Of a stretch of DNA of 64,000 nt, positions 57,357 through 64,000 are shown in pieces; positions within the stretch are counted from its first letter, which is position 1, and each line of letters starts with the position of its first letter. This DNA comes from Andreprevotia chitinilytica DSM 18519. GTDB taxonomy: Bacteria > Pseudomonadota > Gammaproteobacteria > Burkholderiales > Chitinibacteraceae. A program made the position numbers and the translations under genes. Location of the stretch: contig NZ_JONM01000003.1 in assembly GCF_000711875.1 (NCBI RefSeq), forward strand, positions 248,001 to 312,000, given 5' to 3'. The notes beneath the pieces are model-generated. The model did not search any database, was not told the DNA's origin, and worked only from the letters and a program-made list of their open reading frames with translations.

Positions 57357-58166
57357 TCAGTGTTCCATGAAAAATCCCTTGTCCGGCGTATAGGCAATGG
57401 GCAACCCGAGCGTCGTGCTCCATTTCTTCGCCAATCTTGCCGGTTCATCCGACTTCTGAAAGTCCGTGAATGCCTCTTGCCATTTCGCGATCAATTCGGG
57501 AGGCGTGCCCTTGGAGAACGCGATGAAAGCCGGTGCCTCCTTGATGACAAAGGCCGGTTCCAGTTTGCCTGCGTCTACGCCGGCGAGGTCTGAATCAATC
57601 TTTAACTCCAGGTCGGATAGCACGATCAGCTGCACTTGATCATGCATCAGATGCTTGATCGTCATTTCATGGTTGACGGACTCGTCTACCGCGACACCGT
57701 TGTCTTTCATCAGCTTCAGTCGCCAGTCGTCCCTGAGGCCGCCCACTAAAAGCCGCTGCGCCTTGATGTCGGCAATGCTGCCCACTTGAAAAGCGGCCCC
57801 CGTCCTTTTGTAGACGATATGACGGCGCGTGGTGACCGGGCCGATGAAGTTGAGCCCCTTCGCAACGCGTTCAGGGGTTCTGGCCAGCGTAAAAACCAGT
57901 GTGTTGGGGCGAACCAAAACCGTATGAAGCACCCTCGCCCAGGGCTGAACCTCGACGTCGGTATGGATATCCAACCGCCGCTTGAGATCATCAATGATGT
58001 CAGCCGTGATGCCGGTCAGCTGGTGTTGGACTGTGTAATTGGCCGGTGCCTCTTCGGTGGTCAGGATACGCAGATCCGTATCTGCAACCGCGATGGAGCA
58101 CGGCCCGAGAAGAAGCGCACACGCTACGGCGAGCATCTGCGCCATTAGCCGGGCTGGATATGCCAT
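57357..58166 (-). CDS. Periplasmic solute-binding protein, family 3
   Basis: 269 residues from ATG 58166; a GTG three bases earlier is also possible. AGGAGAAGGC lies just upstream. A signal peptide (about 1-28, ending IAVADT) precedes a family 3 binding fold: LRILTTEEAPANYTVQHQLTGITADIIDDLKRRLDIHTDVEVQPWARVLHTVL, then VGGLRDDWRLKLMKDNGVAVDE. Members like this are often lone proteins of unknown ligand rather than parts of transporters. No permease or ATPase gene is adjacent. It may bind an amino acid or act as a sensor protein. Confidence 0.8.
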   Translation of the reverse strand: MAYPARLMAQMLAVACALLLGPCSIAVADTDLRILTTEEAPANYTVQHQLTGITADIIDDLKRRLDIHTDVEVQPWARVLHTVLVRPNTLVFTLARTPERVAKGLNFIGPVTTRRHIVYKRTGAAFQVGSIADIKAQRLLVGGLRDDWRLKLMKDNGVAVDESVNHEMTIKHLMHDQVQLIVLSDLELKIDSDLAGVDAGKLEPAFVIKEAPAFIAFSKGTPPELIAKWQEAFTDFQKSDEPARLAKKWSTTLGLPIAYTPDKGFFMEH

Positions 58167-58227
58167 CACGCCTTCTCCTCAGTCACCACCCATGCTTGAG
58201 CTTTCATCTTGGCATGCCATTCGCAAA

Positions 58228-58268
58228 AATGGCCCTGCCGAATAAAAATATCCGACAGGGCCATTATT
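58228..58268 (-). terminator. Leftward terminator
   Basis: On the minus strand AATGGCCCTGTCGG pairs with CCGGCAGGGCCATT-like sequence (one mismatch) and is followed by TTTTTGC. It ends the DUF218 gene. Confidence 0.75.
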
Positions 58269-58285
58269 CAATATGGCTTCAGGCG

Positions 58286-58978
58286 CTAAGTGGTTTGATT
58301 GGAATAACGCAAGGCGTACCAAAGGATCTTTATATATTCGGATACCACAGCGCCGGCTTCGTAAATCGCCAGCGTTTTATACAGGCTGTCGCCGGCATGG
58401 ACACTATGGATGCCCCATTCGACCTCTGGCCATGTTCGACGGAATTGTTCGTACGCCCGGTGGGAGTGATACCAGCTCGTCACCAGCATGATGCGATGCG
58501 GCTGGGTGTCTGAGAGCGCTTGTTTGCTGAACAAGGCGTTCTCGGCGGTATTACGGGAGCCGCATTCGTAACCGATGTGGTCTCGTGGAACGCCGGCCAT
58601 GACCAAGCGGCGCACAATCAGTCTGCAGTCACCTTCACCGCTCACGAACACGTTGGGGGCAACGCCTGCGTGATACAACTCCGCTGCGCCGAAGACGCGT
58701 TGGCCGGATTCGCCGCCGAGCACGATGATCCAGTCCGCTTGTTGCAACGGGATCTCGGTCGTCAGCCAGGCCTTGGAGTACCGGATCAGCGGGATGCTCA
58801 CGAGAACGAACAGGAAAAACAGCAGGCCCAGCCAGGCAAAGCCGGTGCGAAGCTTCGGGAAGCGTTGCCACATAGAGGGAAGACAGGACAGGGGTAGGTT
58901 GGTCGGATTGCGCGGCCACATTGCTGCGGCCGCCTCGGGAGTGGCGTATTGGAGCATAAAACGAAAGGGGCTGGTCAT
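58286..58978 (-). CDS. DUF218 (YdcF/ElyC-like) membrane protein
   Basis: 230 residues if started at MTSPFRF (58978). Other starts (58993, 58873) are possible, as no ribosome site is obvious. One membrane helix (TGFAWLGLLFFLFVLVSIPLI) is followed by a DUF218 domain: ADWIIVLGGESGQRVFGAAELYHAGVAPNVFVSGEG, then SRNTAENALFSKQ and IMLVTSWYHSHRAYEQFRR. Family members such as ElyC/SanA influence envelope or peptidoglycan-precursor metabolism, and their active-site-like loops face the periplasm. The role here is by family only. It is monocistronic. Confidence 0.85.
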   Translation of the reverse strand: MTSPFRFMLQYATPEAAAAMWPRNPTNLPLSCLPSMWQRFPKLRTGFAWLGLLFFLFVLVSIPLIRYSKAWLTTEIPLQQADWIIVLGGESGQRVFGAAELYHAGVAPNVFVSGEGDCRLIVRRLVMAGVPRDHIGYECGSRNTAENALFSKQALSDTQPHRIMLVTSWYHSHRAYEQFRRTWPEVEWGIHSVHAGDSLYKTLAIYEAGAVVSEYIKILWYALRYSNQTT

Positions 58979-59197
58979 TGCCGATGGCCGCAAGAAACCC
59001 GTCTAAACCCATCGAGTCATCCATGTATGCCAACGATGCCTGAATATATCGATCGGCTTTGTTCCGAGGATCGCCTTGCTCTTGGAAAGCTTCTTAAAAT
59101 ATGCAAAGCGGTAGAGCGCCGACGATATGGTCAAGGCGCGTACTCGTAGAACCGGGCGAGTCGGAATAAAGGATGTCACTTGGCGGGACTGTTTTCT

Positions 59198-59980
59198 TTA
59201 CTGCACAAAATACTGCGCATAAATCTTCTGATATGTCCCGTTGTCATGCAGCGTCTTTAGCGCCGCATTCAACTTCTCGCGCAGTTCGGCATCACCTGGC
59301 CGCACTGCAATACCGTAGAACTCCTTCTCGAACCCTTCGCTATTCACGATGTGAAACCCCTTGCTCGGGTTGAACTTCACATAGTTCGCCACCACGCCGT
59401 TATCGCCGATGGCCGCATCGACACCGTTGCCTTCCAGCTCTTTCAGTACCAGCGGCAGGCTCTCGAAACGGGTGATCTTGGGGCTGGTCTTGCCGAGGAT
59501 TTTTTGCGCCACCACGTCGGCGGTGGTGCCGGTGGTGACGGCGATCTTGTTGGCTTGTTTCAGGTCGTCCGGCGTGGCGATGTTCTTGCCCGGCGGTGCC
59601 AGGATCACCTGCTTGGCTTCAAAGTACGGATCGGTGAAGGCCATGCTTTGCTTGCGCTCATTGGTGATCGTCACACCCGAGGCGATGACATCGATATCGC
59701 CATTGGAGAGCGCGGTGAAGATGCCTTCCCACGGCGTATTGACGAACTGAACCTTGATCCCGGCCTGCTCGGCGATGGCATTCATCAAATCCACATCGAA
59801 GCCGACGATCTTGCCGGTGGCATCCACCGATTCGAACGGAGCAAAGGCAGCATTCATGCCGACCCGGTAGGTTTTGTCCACAATGTTTGCGCCATCCGCC
59901 GCTTTCTCTGCTTTAGCGCCACATGCGGCCAGCGTTGCCAACAGCAGGGCGCTCAATAGCCATTTGATGCTGTGTTTCAT
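59198..59980 (-). CDS. Amino-acid ABC transporter binding lipoprotein
   Basis: 260 residues from MKHSIKWL (59980). The frame is open upstream, but a signal peptide begins here. Lipobox LAAC (about residue 20) marks a lipoprotein. The rest is a polar-amino-acid binding protein: YRVGMNAAFAPFESVDATGKIVGFDVDLMNAIAEQAGIKVQFVNTPWEGIFTALSNGDIDVIASGVTIT, then GKIAVTTG-like and AALKTLHDNGTYQKIYAQYF. It probably delivers glutamine, Arg or another polar amino acid. No permease or ATPase genes lie next to it, so it works with a transporter encoded elsewhere. Confidence 0.88.
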   Translation of the reverse strand: MKHSIKWLLSALLLATLAACGAKAEKAADGANIVDKTYRVGMNAAFAPFESVDATGKIVGFDVDLMNAIAEQAGIKVQFVNTPWEGIFTALSNGDIDVIASGVTITNERKQSMAFTDPYFEAKQVILAPPGKNIATPDDLKQANKIAVTTGTTADVVAQKILGKTSPKITRFESLPLVLKELEGNGVDAAIGDNGVVANYVKFNPSKGFHIVNSEGFEKEFYGIAVRPGDAELREKLNAALKTLHDNGTYQKIYAQYFVQ

Positions 59981-60361
59981 GGGGTTCTCGTCGAGATGGG
60001 AAAAGGCGATTTTTAGCATGGAACCGGGCCACGGTCGGCGCTTGGCCGACTGGTAATTTGGCGTCGACAAGCAAGCCGCTCGCTCGATCCGGCTGCGTTG
60101 TCGGCCTGGATTGGCCGGTTGTCCGCATCGGACTGCCGCACCGGTTTTTCTTGTTTCAATCGGTTTTGTCGGTTTTGCAAGACCAGTTCAGACAAATGAT
60201 GAAGTCATGTACGGACATTTATCCAATAAGTTCATGACCTTAAGATTGGGCTCGGGTGCTTGGGCGGTTGATCCAATCAAGCAAACCCAGTTTTGGTCAG
60301 ATGCGCAGGGCCGCCGCCAAGGCCGCCCAAAGACAAATCGATTCGGATGGATGAGACAAAA
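59981..60361. other. Divergent intergenic region
   Basis: 381 bases between the binding lipoprotein and the chitinase. No gene recognised. GGATGAGAC before 60362 is a plausible ribosome site for the chitinase. No clear operator or hairpin seen. Confidence 0.4.
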
Positions 60362-61978
60362 ATGAAGAACACACACTTGTTCGGCCTGAGCGCCTTGGCA
60401 TTCTCTGCCATCGCCGCTTATGCCGTCGCAGCCTACCCGGCCTGGGCGGAGGGCAATACCTATACCGCCGGCACCATCGTGAGCTACAACGGCCACGATT
60501 ATCAGGCGTTGATTACCCATACCGCCTATGTCGGTGCGGGTTGGACGCCAGCCGTCACCAATACCTTGTGGAAGGACCTGGGCCCATCGAGTAGTACGGT
60601 GGCCACCCCTGTGCCGACTCCCGCTCCTACGCCCAAACCGACGGCTGTGCCAACGCCGGTCGCCACCCCGAAACCCACGGCCACACCGGTGCCCAGCTGC
60701 ACCTACGTGACCTGGACTGCCGGCGTGAACTACCCGCTCGGCACCGTCGTGCTGTACCCGCCCAATGGCGGCTTCTATCTGGAAAAAGCCGTCGGCACCA
60801 ACGGCAGCGACGCGACGATCCCGACCATCAGCACCTATTACTGGGCGCCAACCACCTGCTCGGGCGCGGCCACGCCGGTGCCGACGCCCAAGCCGACGGC
60901 AACGCCAGCACCGACCCCGCTTCCTACACCAGTTCCGACCCCTGTGCCGACACCGGTCGCTACCCCGACACCGACGCCAAGCTGCAACTACACCACCTGG
61001 ACCACTGGCGTGAACTACGCGCTGGGTACGATCGTGAAGTACCCGGCCAATGGCAATTTCTACAAGGAAATCGCCGTCGGCCAGAACGGCAGCGATGCCA
61101 CAGACCCGACGATCTCTACCTATTACTGGGCACCGACTACGTGCTCCAGCGGTGGCACTCCGAGCGCGGGCCTGCCGCCCAAGGTGGTTGGCGGTTACTG
61201 GCCGTACTGGCCGACGTCGCAAATCCGCATCCGCGATGTAAACGCGAACTACAACCTGATCTACCTGTTTGCGGCCACGCCAGTCGGTGGTTCGCCGGGT
61301 ACGACTGGTGCCGTGGTCTGGAACACGCCGGGTGATGGTCGCGGCGCAGCAACCAATCTGGTCGCGGATATTCAATACGCCCGCACCGTGCAAGGCCGCC
61401 GGATCATTCTGTCGGTGGGCGGCGCAGGCAACGGCATGAGCTTCCCGGATCGCACCAAGTCACAGAACTTCGTGAACAGCATCGTGGCGATCTACCAGCA
61501 ACTGGGCGGTTTCGATGGCATGGACTGGAATACCTTCGAAGGAAGCCAGGCACCGGACACCAGCGAAATGATCTGGATCAGCCAGGAGCTGAAGCGTATC
61601 TATCCGGGCTTCATCATCACGGCACCACCGGCACCGTGGAACTCGGTCGATAAGACGTTCTGCCAAGCCATGGTGCAAGCCGGTGCCATGGACTACGCCG
61701 CGCCGCAGTACTACGACGGCCCGAATCTGGCTGATCCGGCTTATGTCGTCAGCAACATTGCCGACTGGGTCACGCTATTGGGCCCGACGCACTTGGTGGT
61801 GGGCTTTGGCGTCAACAACGCCACCAACTACATGACCATCAATCAGGCCGTCACGACGTGGAACCAGCTCAAGGCCAGCTACCCGACCTTGCGTGGCGGG
61901 TTCGATTGGGAAATCGGTACGGATGAGGCGCAGGGCTGGCAGTTTGCCAACACCATGAAGCCGTTGATTAATCCGTAA
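60362..61978 (+). CDS. Secreted GH18 chitinase with three binding modules
   Basis: 538 residues from ATG 60362 (ATG 60347 possible). After a signal peptide comes a CBM5/12 module (about 22-75: [36 protein letters not shown]) and a Pro/Thr linker. Two near-identical 55-residue modules, each with terminal Cys, follow (about 111-170 and 207-262, TWTAGVNYPLGTVVLYP and TWTTGVNYALGTIVKYP), joined by another PT linker. The GH18 domain (about 270-538) has VVGGYWPYWP, IILSVGGAGNG and D385GMDWNTFE393. This differs from the usual DGxDxDxE, having Asn for Asp and one extra residue. QYYDGPN and GGFDWEIGTDE follow. Chitin hydrolysis is expected, but the altered motif leaves doubt. Confidence 0.88.
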   Translation: MKNTHLFGLSALAFSAIAAYAVAAYPAWAEGNTYTAGTIVSYNGHDYQALITHTAYVGAGWTPAVTNTLWKDLGPSSSTVATPVPTPAPTPKPTAVPTPVATPKPTATPVPSCTYVTWTAGVNYPLGTVVLYPPNGGFYLEKAVGTNGSDATIPTISTYYWAPTTCSGAATPVPTPKPTATPAPTPLPTPVPTPVPTPVATPTPTPSCNYTTWTTGVNYALGTIVKYPANGNFYKEIAVGQNGSDATDPTISTYYWAPTTCSSGGTPSAGLPPKVVGGYWPYWPTSQIRIRDVNANYNLIYLFAATPVGGSPGTTGAVVWNTPGDGRGAATNLVADIQYARTVQGRRIILSVGGAGNGMSFPDRTKSQNFVNSIVAIYQQLGGFDGMDWNTFEGSQAPDTSEMIWISQELKRIYPGFIITAPPAPWNSVDKTFCQAMVQAGAMDYAAPQYYDGPNLADPAYVVSNIADWVTLLGPTHLVVGFGVNNATNYMTINQAVTTWNQLKASYPTLRGGFDWEIGTDEAQGWQFANTMKPLINP

Positions 61979-62021
61979 TCTCATCGTATCCCTGCGTGTG
62001 GCAGGGGTAGTAACGCTAAGG

Positions 62022-62062
62022 AAAACCGGCTGTATCTCAATGAGATACAGCCGGTTTTTTTT
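62022..62062 (+). terminator. Strong rho-independent terminator
   Basis: AAAACCGGCTGTATCTCA pairs with TGAGATACAGCCGG, followed by eight T. It ends the chitinase gene. Confidence 0.92.
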
Positions 62063-62113
62063 GCCTTGTGTGTTGTCGCATCACGTTGGCAGGATGTTTC
62101 TTTTGCTCGATGA

Positions 62114-62777
<664 letters not shown>

Positions 62778-62795
62778 TGAGCTGTCTTTGAAAAT

Positions 62796-62834
62796 GAAAC
62801 AGCCCGCCGGAAAACCAGCGGGCTGTTTCATTTC
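62796..62834. terminator. Terminator between convergent genes
   Basis: AAACAGCCCGC pairs with GCGGGCTGTTT around CGGAAAACCA. The flanks are A/T-rich enough to serve both the toxin-antitoxin operon and the opposing DUF1456 gene. Confidence 0.8.
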
Positions 62835-62860
62835 AGGCCTTGCCAAGAGTCATGAACGAC

Positions 62861-63322
62861 TCAACCCCGCACGCGCTGCGTCAGCCCCTTCAGGAAATTC
62901 CGCAGTAGCTGGTCACCACACTTGCGGTAGTTCTTCTGGCCTTCCTTGCGGAACAAGGCGCTCAGCTCCGGCTTGGAGGTCTCGAAACCGGCCGCGGTCA
63001 GAATCGCATGCAGGTCGTCTTCTTTCAGCTCGAACGCCACGCGCAGCTTTTTCAGCACGGTGTTGTTCGAAACCGGCCAGATGACTTTATGCACCGGCCG
63101 ATTGTCATCCTTGCCGCGCTTGAAGACGATCAAGCCATCCAGAAAATAAGCCAGCACTTCATCCGAGCAATGCTCGAAACCTGCTTCGTCTTCTTTCTTG
63201 AGGAAGGCGACCATGTCTTGCTTGCTGACGTCGTAGTTCGCCAGCTTGATGATCTCCACCAGCTTGGCGTCGCTCAGGTCCAGCATGTAGCGCACGCTAC
63301 GCAGGATGTCGTTGTTGATCAT
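62861..63322 (-). CDS. DUF1456 (YehS-like) protein
   Basis: 153 residues from ATG 63322 (AAGGA upstream), a duplication of a 70-residue helical unit. Unit 1 is MINNDILRSVRYMLDLSDAKLVEIIKLANYDVSKQDMVAFLKKEDE, and unit 2 is NNTVLKKLRVAFELKEDDLHAILTAAGFETSKPELSALFRKEGQ. Each ends in a CSDEVLAYFLDGL / CGDQLLRNFLKGL segment. This is the DUF1456/YehS family, small cytoplasmic proteins of unknown function. It is monocistronic. Confidence 0.9.
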   Translation of the reverse strand: MINNDILRSVRYMLDLSDAKLVEIIKLANYDVSKQDMVAFLKKEDEAGFEHCSDEVLAYFLDGLIVFKRGKDDNRPVHKVIWPVSNNTVLKKLRVAFELKEDDLHAILTAAGFETSKPELSALFRKEGQKNYRKCGDQLLRNFLKGLTQRVRG

Positions 63323-63455
63323 CGTTAAATCCTTGTTTCGTTCAATCAGTGGTTTGGCGCTTGGCACGCGTTGCGCACCGTATGGCAACGCCATGATTGC
63401 TTTGTAGTCGGGCTGTGCACGCATTGGGGGTGCGAATTGCAAAGGGATAAAACAA

Positions 63456-63481
63456 ACAGGCCCGCCAATAAGCGGGCCTGT
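63456..63481 (-). terminator. Leftward terminator-like hairpin without an obvious gene
   Basis: ACAGGCCCGC (63456-63465) pairs with GCGGGCCTGT (63472-63481). Only the leftward direction is followed by T-rich sequence (TTTGTTTTATCC). It would end a leftward transcript starting right of 63481, where no gene is evident. Confidence 0.55.
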
Positions 63482-63644
63482 CCGGTTTGGCCGGGCATTG
63501 TACAGATCAAAACGATCCGGTTGGCGGCGGGTTGAGTTGCGCTATTTGCAACAGTCGGCAGCAGCCGGCTTGACCGTTCTTTCCTGCCGGGAGAACAATG
63601 CGCCCCATTCATCAACCCCTCAGCCTGAAAAGGAGAACCCCAGC

Positions 63645-63695
63645 ATGACCCCGCTCTGCATGAACCAAGTCGCTTCTCCCGCACAAAACAGCTGA
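63645..63695 (+). CDS. 16-residue leader-type ORF before rtcB
   Basis: ATG 63645 is preceded by AGGAG at 9 bases, a better site than many genes here have. It encodes MTPLCMNQVASPAQNS and stops inside the base of the next hairpin. It has no run of one amino acid as in classic attenuator peptides. Position and hairpins suggest a leader peptide for rtcB, but chance cannot be excluded. Confidence 0.4.
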   Translation: MTPLCMNQVASPAQNS

Positions 63696-63784
63696 CCCCA
63701 TTCCGCCATCGGCGTCGGGGTCTTCGCCCCTACGCCGGTCGCCCGAAAAGCCCCGGCATCACCGCGAGTGAACCGGGGCTTTTT
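63694..63784 (+). promoter_or_regulatory. Attenuator-like hairpin and terminator before rtcB
   Basis: GACCCC (63694-63699) pairs with GGGGTC (63717-63722), its left arm covering the leader ORF's stop. A terminator follows: AAAAGCCCCGG (63746-63756) with CCGGGGCTTTT (63773-63783). It ends only 42 bases before the rtcB start, so full-length rtcB mRNA needs read-through unless a promoter lies in between. Confidence 0.55.
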
Positions 63785-63825
63785 CATGCGCGCCGGATAT
63801 CGCCGCGCATGGCAAGGAATGACAT

Positions 63826-64000
63826 ATGCCTATTTTGAAAACCTTTGCCGGCGCACGTGTGCCGGTGAAAGTCTGGACCGACGAGATCGAGCCAGACGCA
63901 ATCCAACAACTGAAAAACGTTGCTGCGCTGCCCATCGTGCACGGCCACGTGGCTGCCATGCCGGATGTGCACCTCGGCATCGGCGCAACCGTCGGATCAG
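63826..64000 (+). CDS. rtcB: RNA-splicing ligase RtcB, 5' part
   Basis: ATG 63826 with AAGGA upstream; the gene runs off the window after 58 codons. The visible start MPILKTFAGARVPVKVWTD and IVHGHVAAMPDVHLGIGATVGS matches the RtcB N-terminus, including the PDVHLGIGATVGS segment with metal-binding residues. RtcB joins 2',3'-cyclic-phosphate and 5'-OH RNA ends for tRNA or stress RNA repair. Whether rtcA or the RtcR regulator follows cannot be seen. Confidence 0.93.
   Translation, partial: MPILKTFAGARVPVKVWTDEIEPDAIQQLKNVAALPIVHGHVAAMPDVHLGIGATVGS

Noticed and set aside
63361-63377. Sigma-54 promoter (TTGGCACGCGTTGC) for rtcB
   Set aside because: The GG-GC spacing is two bases too short, and it lies more than 400 bases from rtcB.
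63346-63684. 112-residue minus-strand ORF between DUF1456 and rtcB
   Set aside because: Low-complexity composition, overlaps a terminator hairpin and the DUF1456 promoter region.

Overview
The window reads as chromosome of a GC-rich, Gram-negative, chitin- and glycan-degrading betaproteobacterium, most like the Neisseriales/Chitinibacteraceae group. This is an inference from protein resemblance and gene content: two secreted proteins with CBM5/12-type chitin-binding modules on Pro/Thr linkers, a very large secreted GH2-like enzyme, a beta-glucoside uptake operon and many two-component sensors. No rRNA, tRNA, CRISPR array or integrase was seen.

Layout. 1-12.6 kb: PF10118-type hydrolase and a TetR regulator, a heme-binding-like protein, a glutaredoxin-like protein, a small secreted protein with a mirror-symmetric cysteine pattern, prfC, a TPR-GAF histidine kinase, and an operon NTF2-like / cupredoxin-like / GGDEF-EAL. 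13.4-26.4 kb: a chitin-binding protein with an unrecognised 560-residue domain, an alpha/beta-hydrolase-NTF2 fusion broken by one amber codon, a LysR regulator, a chemoreceptor, and a signalling block of hybrid kinase, NarL-type regulator and multi-PAS kinase. 26.6-34.7 kb: uup, a small secreted protein, acnA, a LysR regulator divergent from a 61-residue tautomerase that appears to start at ATT, and a YXWGXW lipoprotein. 34.8-48.1 kb: a LacI regulator facing a sugar ABC transporter / GH1 / ATPase cluster with three LacI-type operators, then a 1817-residue modular GH2-like exoenzyme. 48.3-53.4 kb: an accessory island with a lectin-fused Cry-like toxin, an EEP-fold nuclease, a gene under a P4 CI / P1 C4-like antisense leader, and a deaminase-fold protein. 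53.5-64 kb: LysR, acnB, two solute-binding proteins, a DUF218 protein, a GH18 chitinase, a Phd-VapC type toxin-antitoxin pair, a DUF1456 protein and the start of rtcB behind an attenuator-like leader.

Working together: the GH18, the CBM5/12 protein and the GH2-like enzyme would act on polysaccharide outside the cell. The LacI-controlled transporter and cytoplasmic GH1 would import and hydrolyse the resulting oligosaccharides, and the two aconitases serve central carbon flow. Intergenic regions are rich in dispersed palindromic repeats, notably a MITE-like family with CCTGTTCA-type ends (around 6.2, 26.5, 29.3, 32.5, 37.5 and 39.7 kb) and REP-like elements.

The strongest unusual signals are the antisense-RNA leader at 51.8-52.0 kb, the Cry-like toxin, the deaminase-fold protein, the ATT-start tautomerase, the amber-interrupted hydrolase and the unrecognised domain behind the first chitin-binding module. 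All family assignments are from reading the protein sequence; no database search was run.
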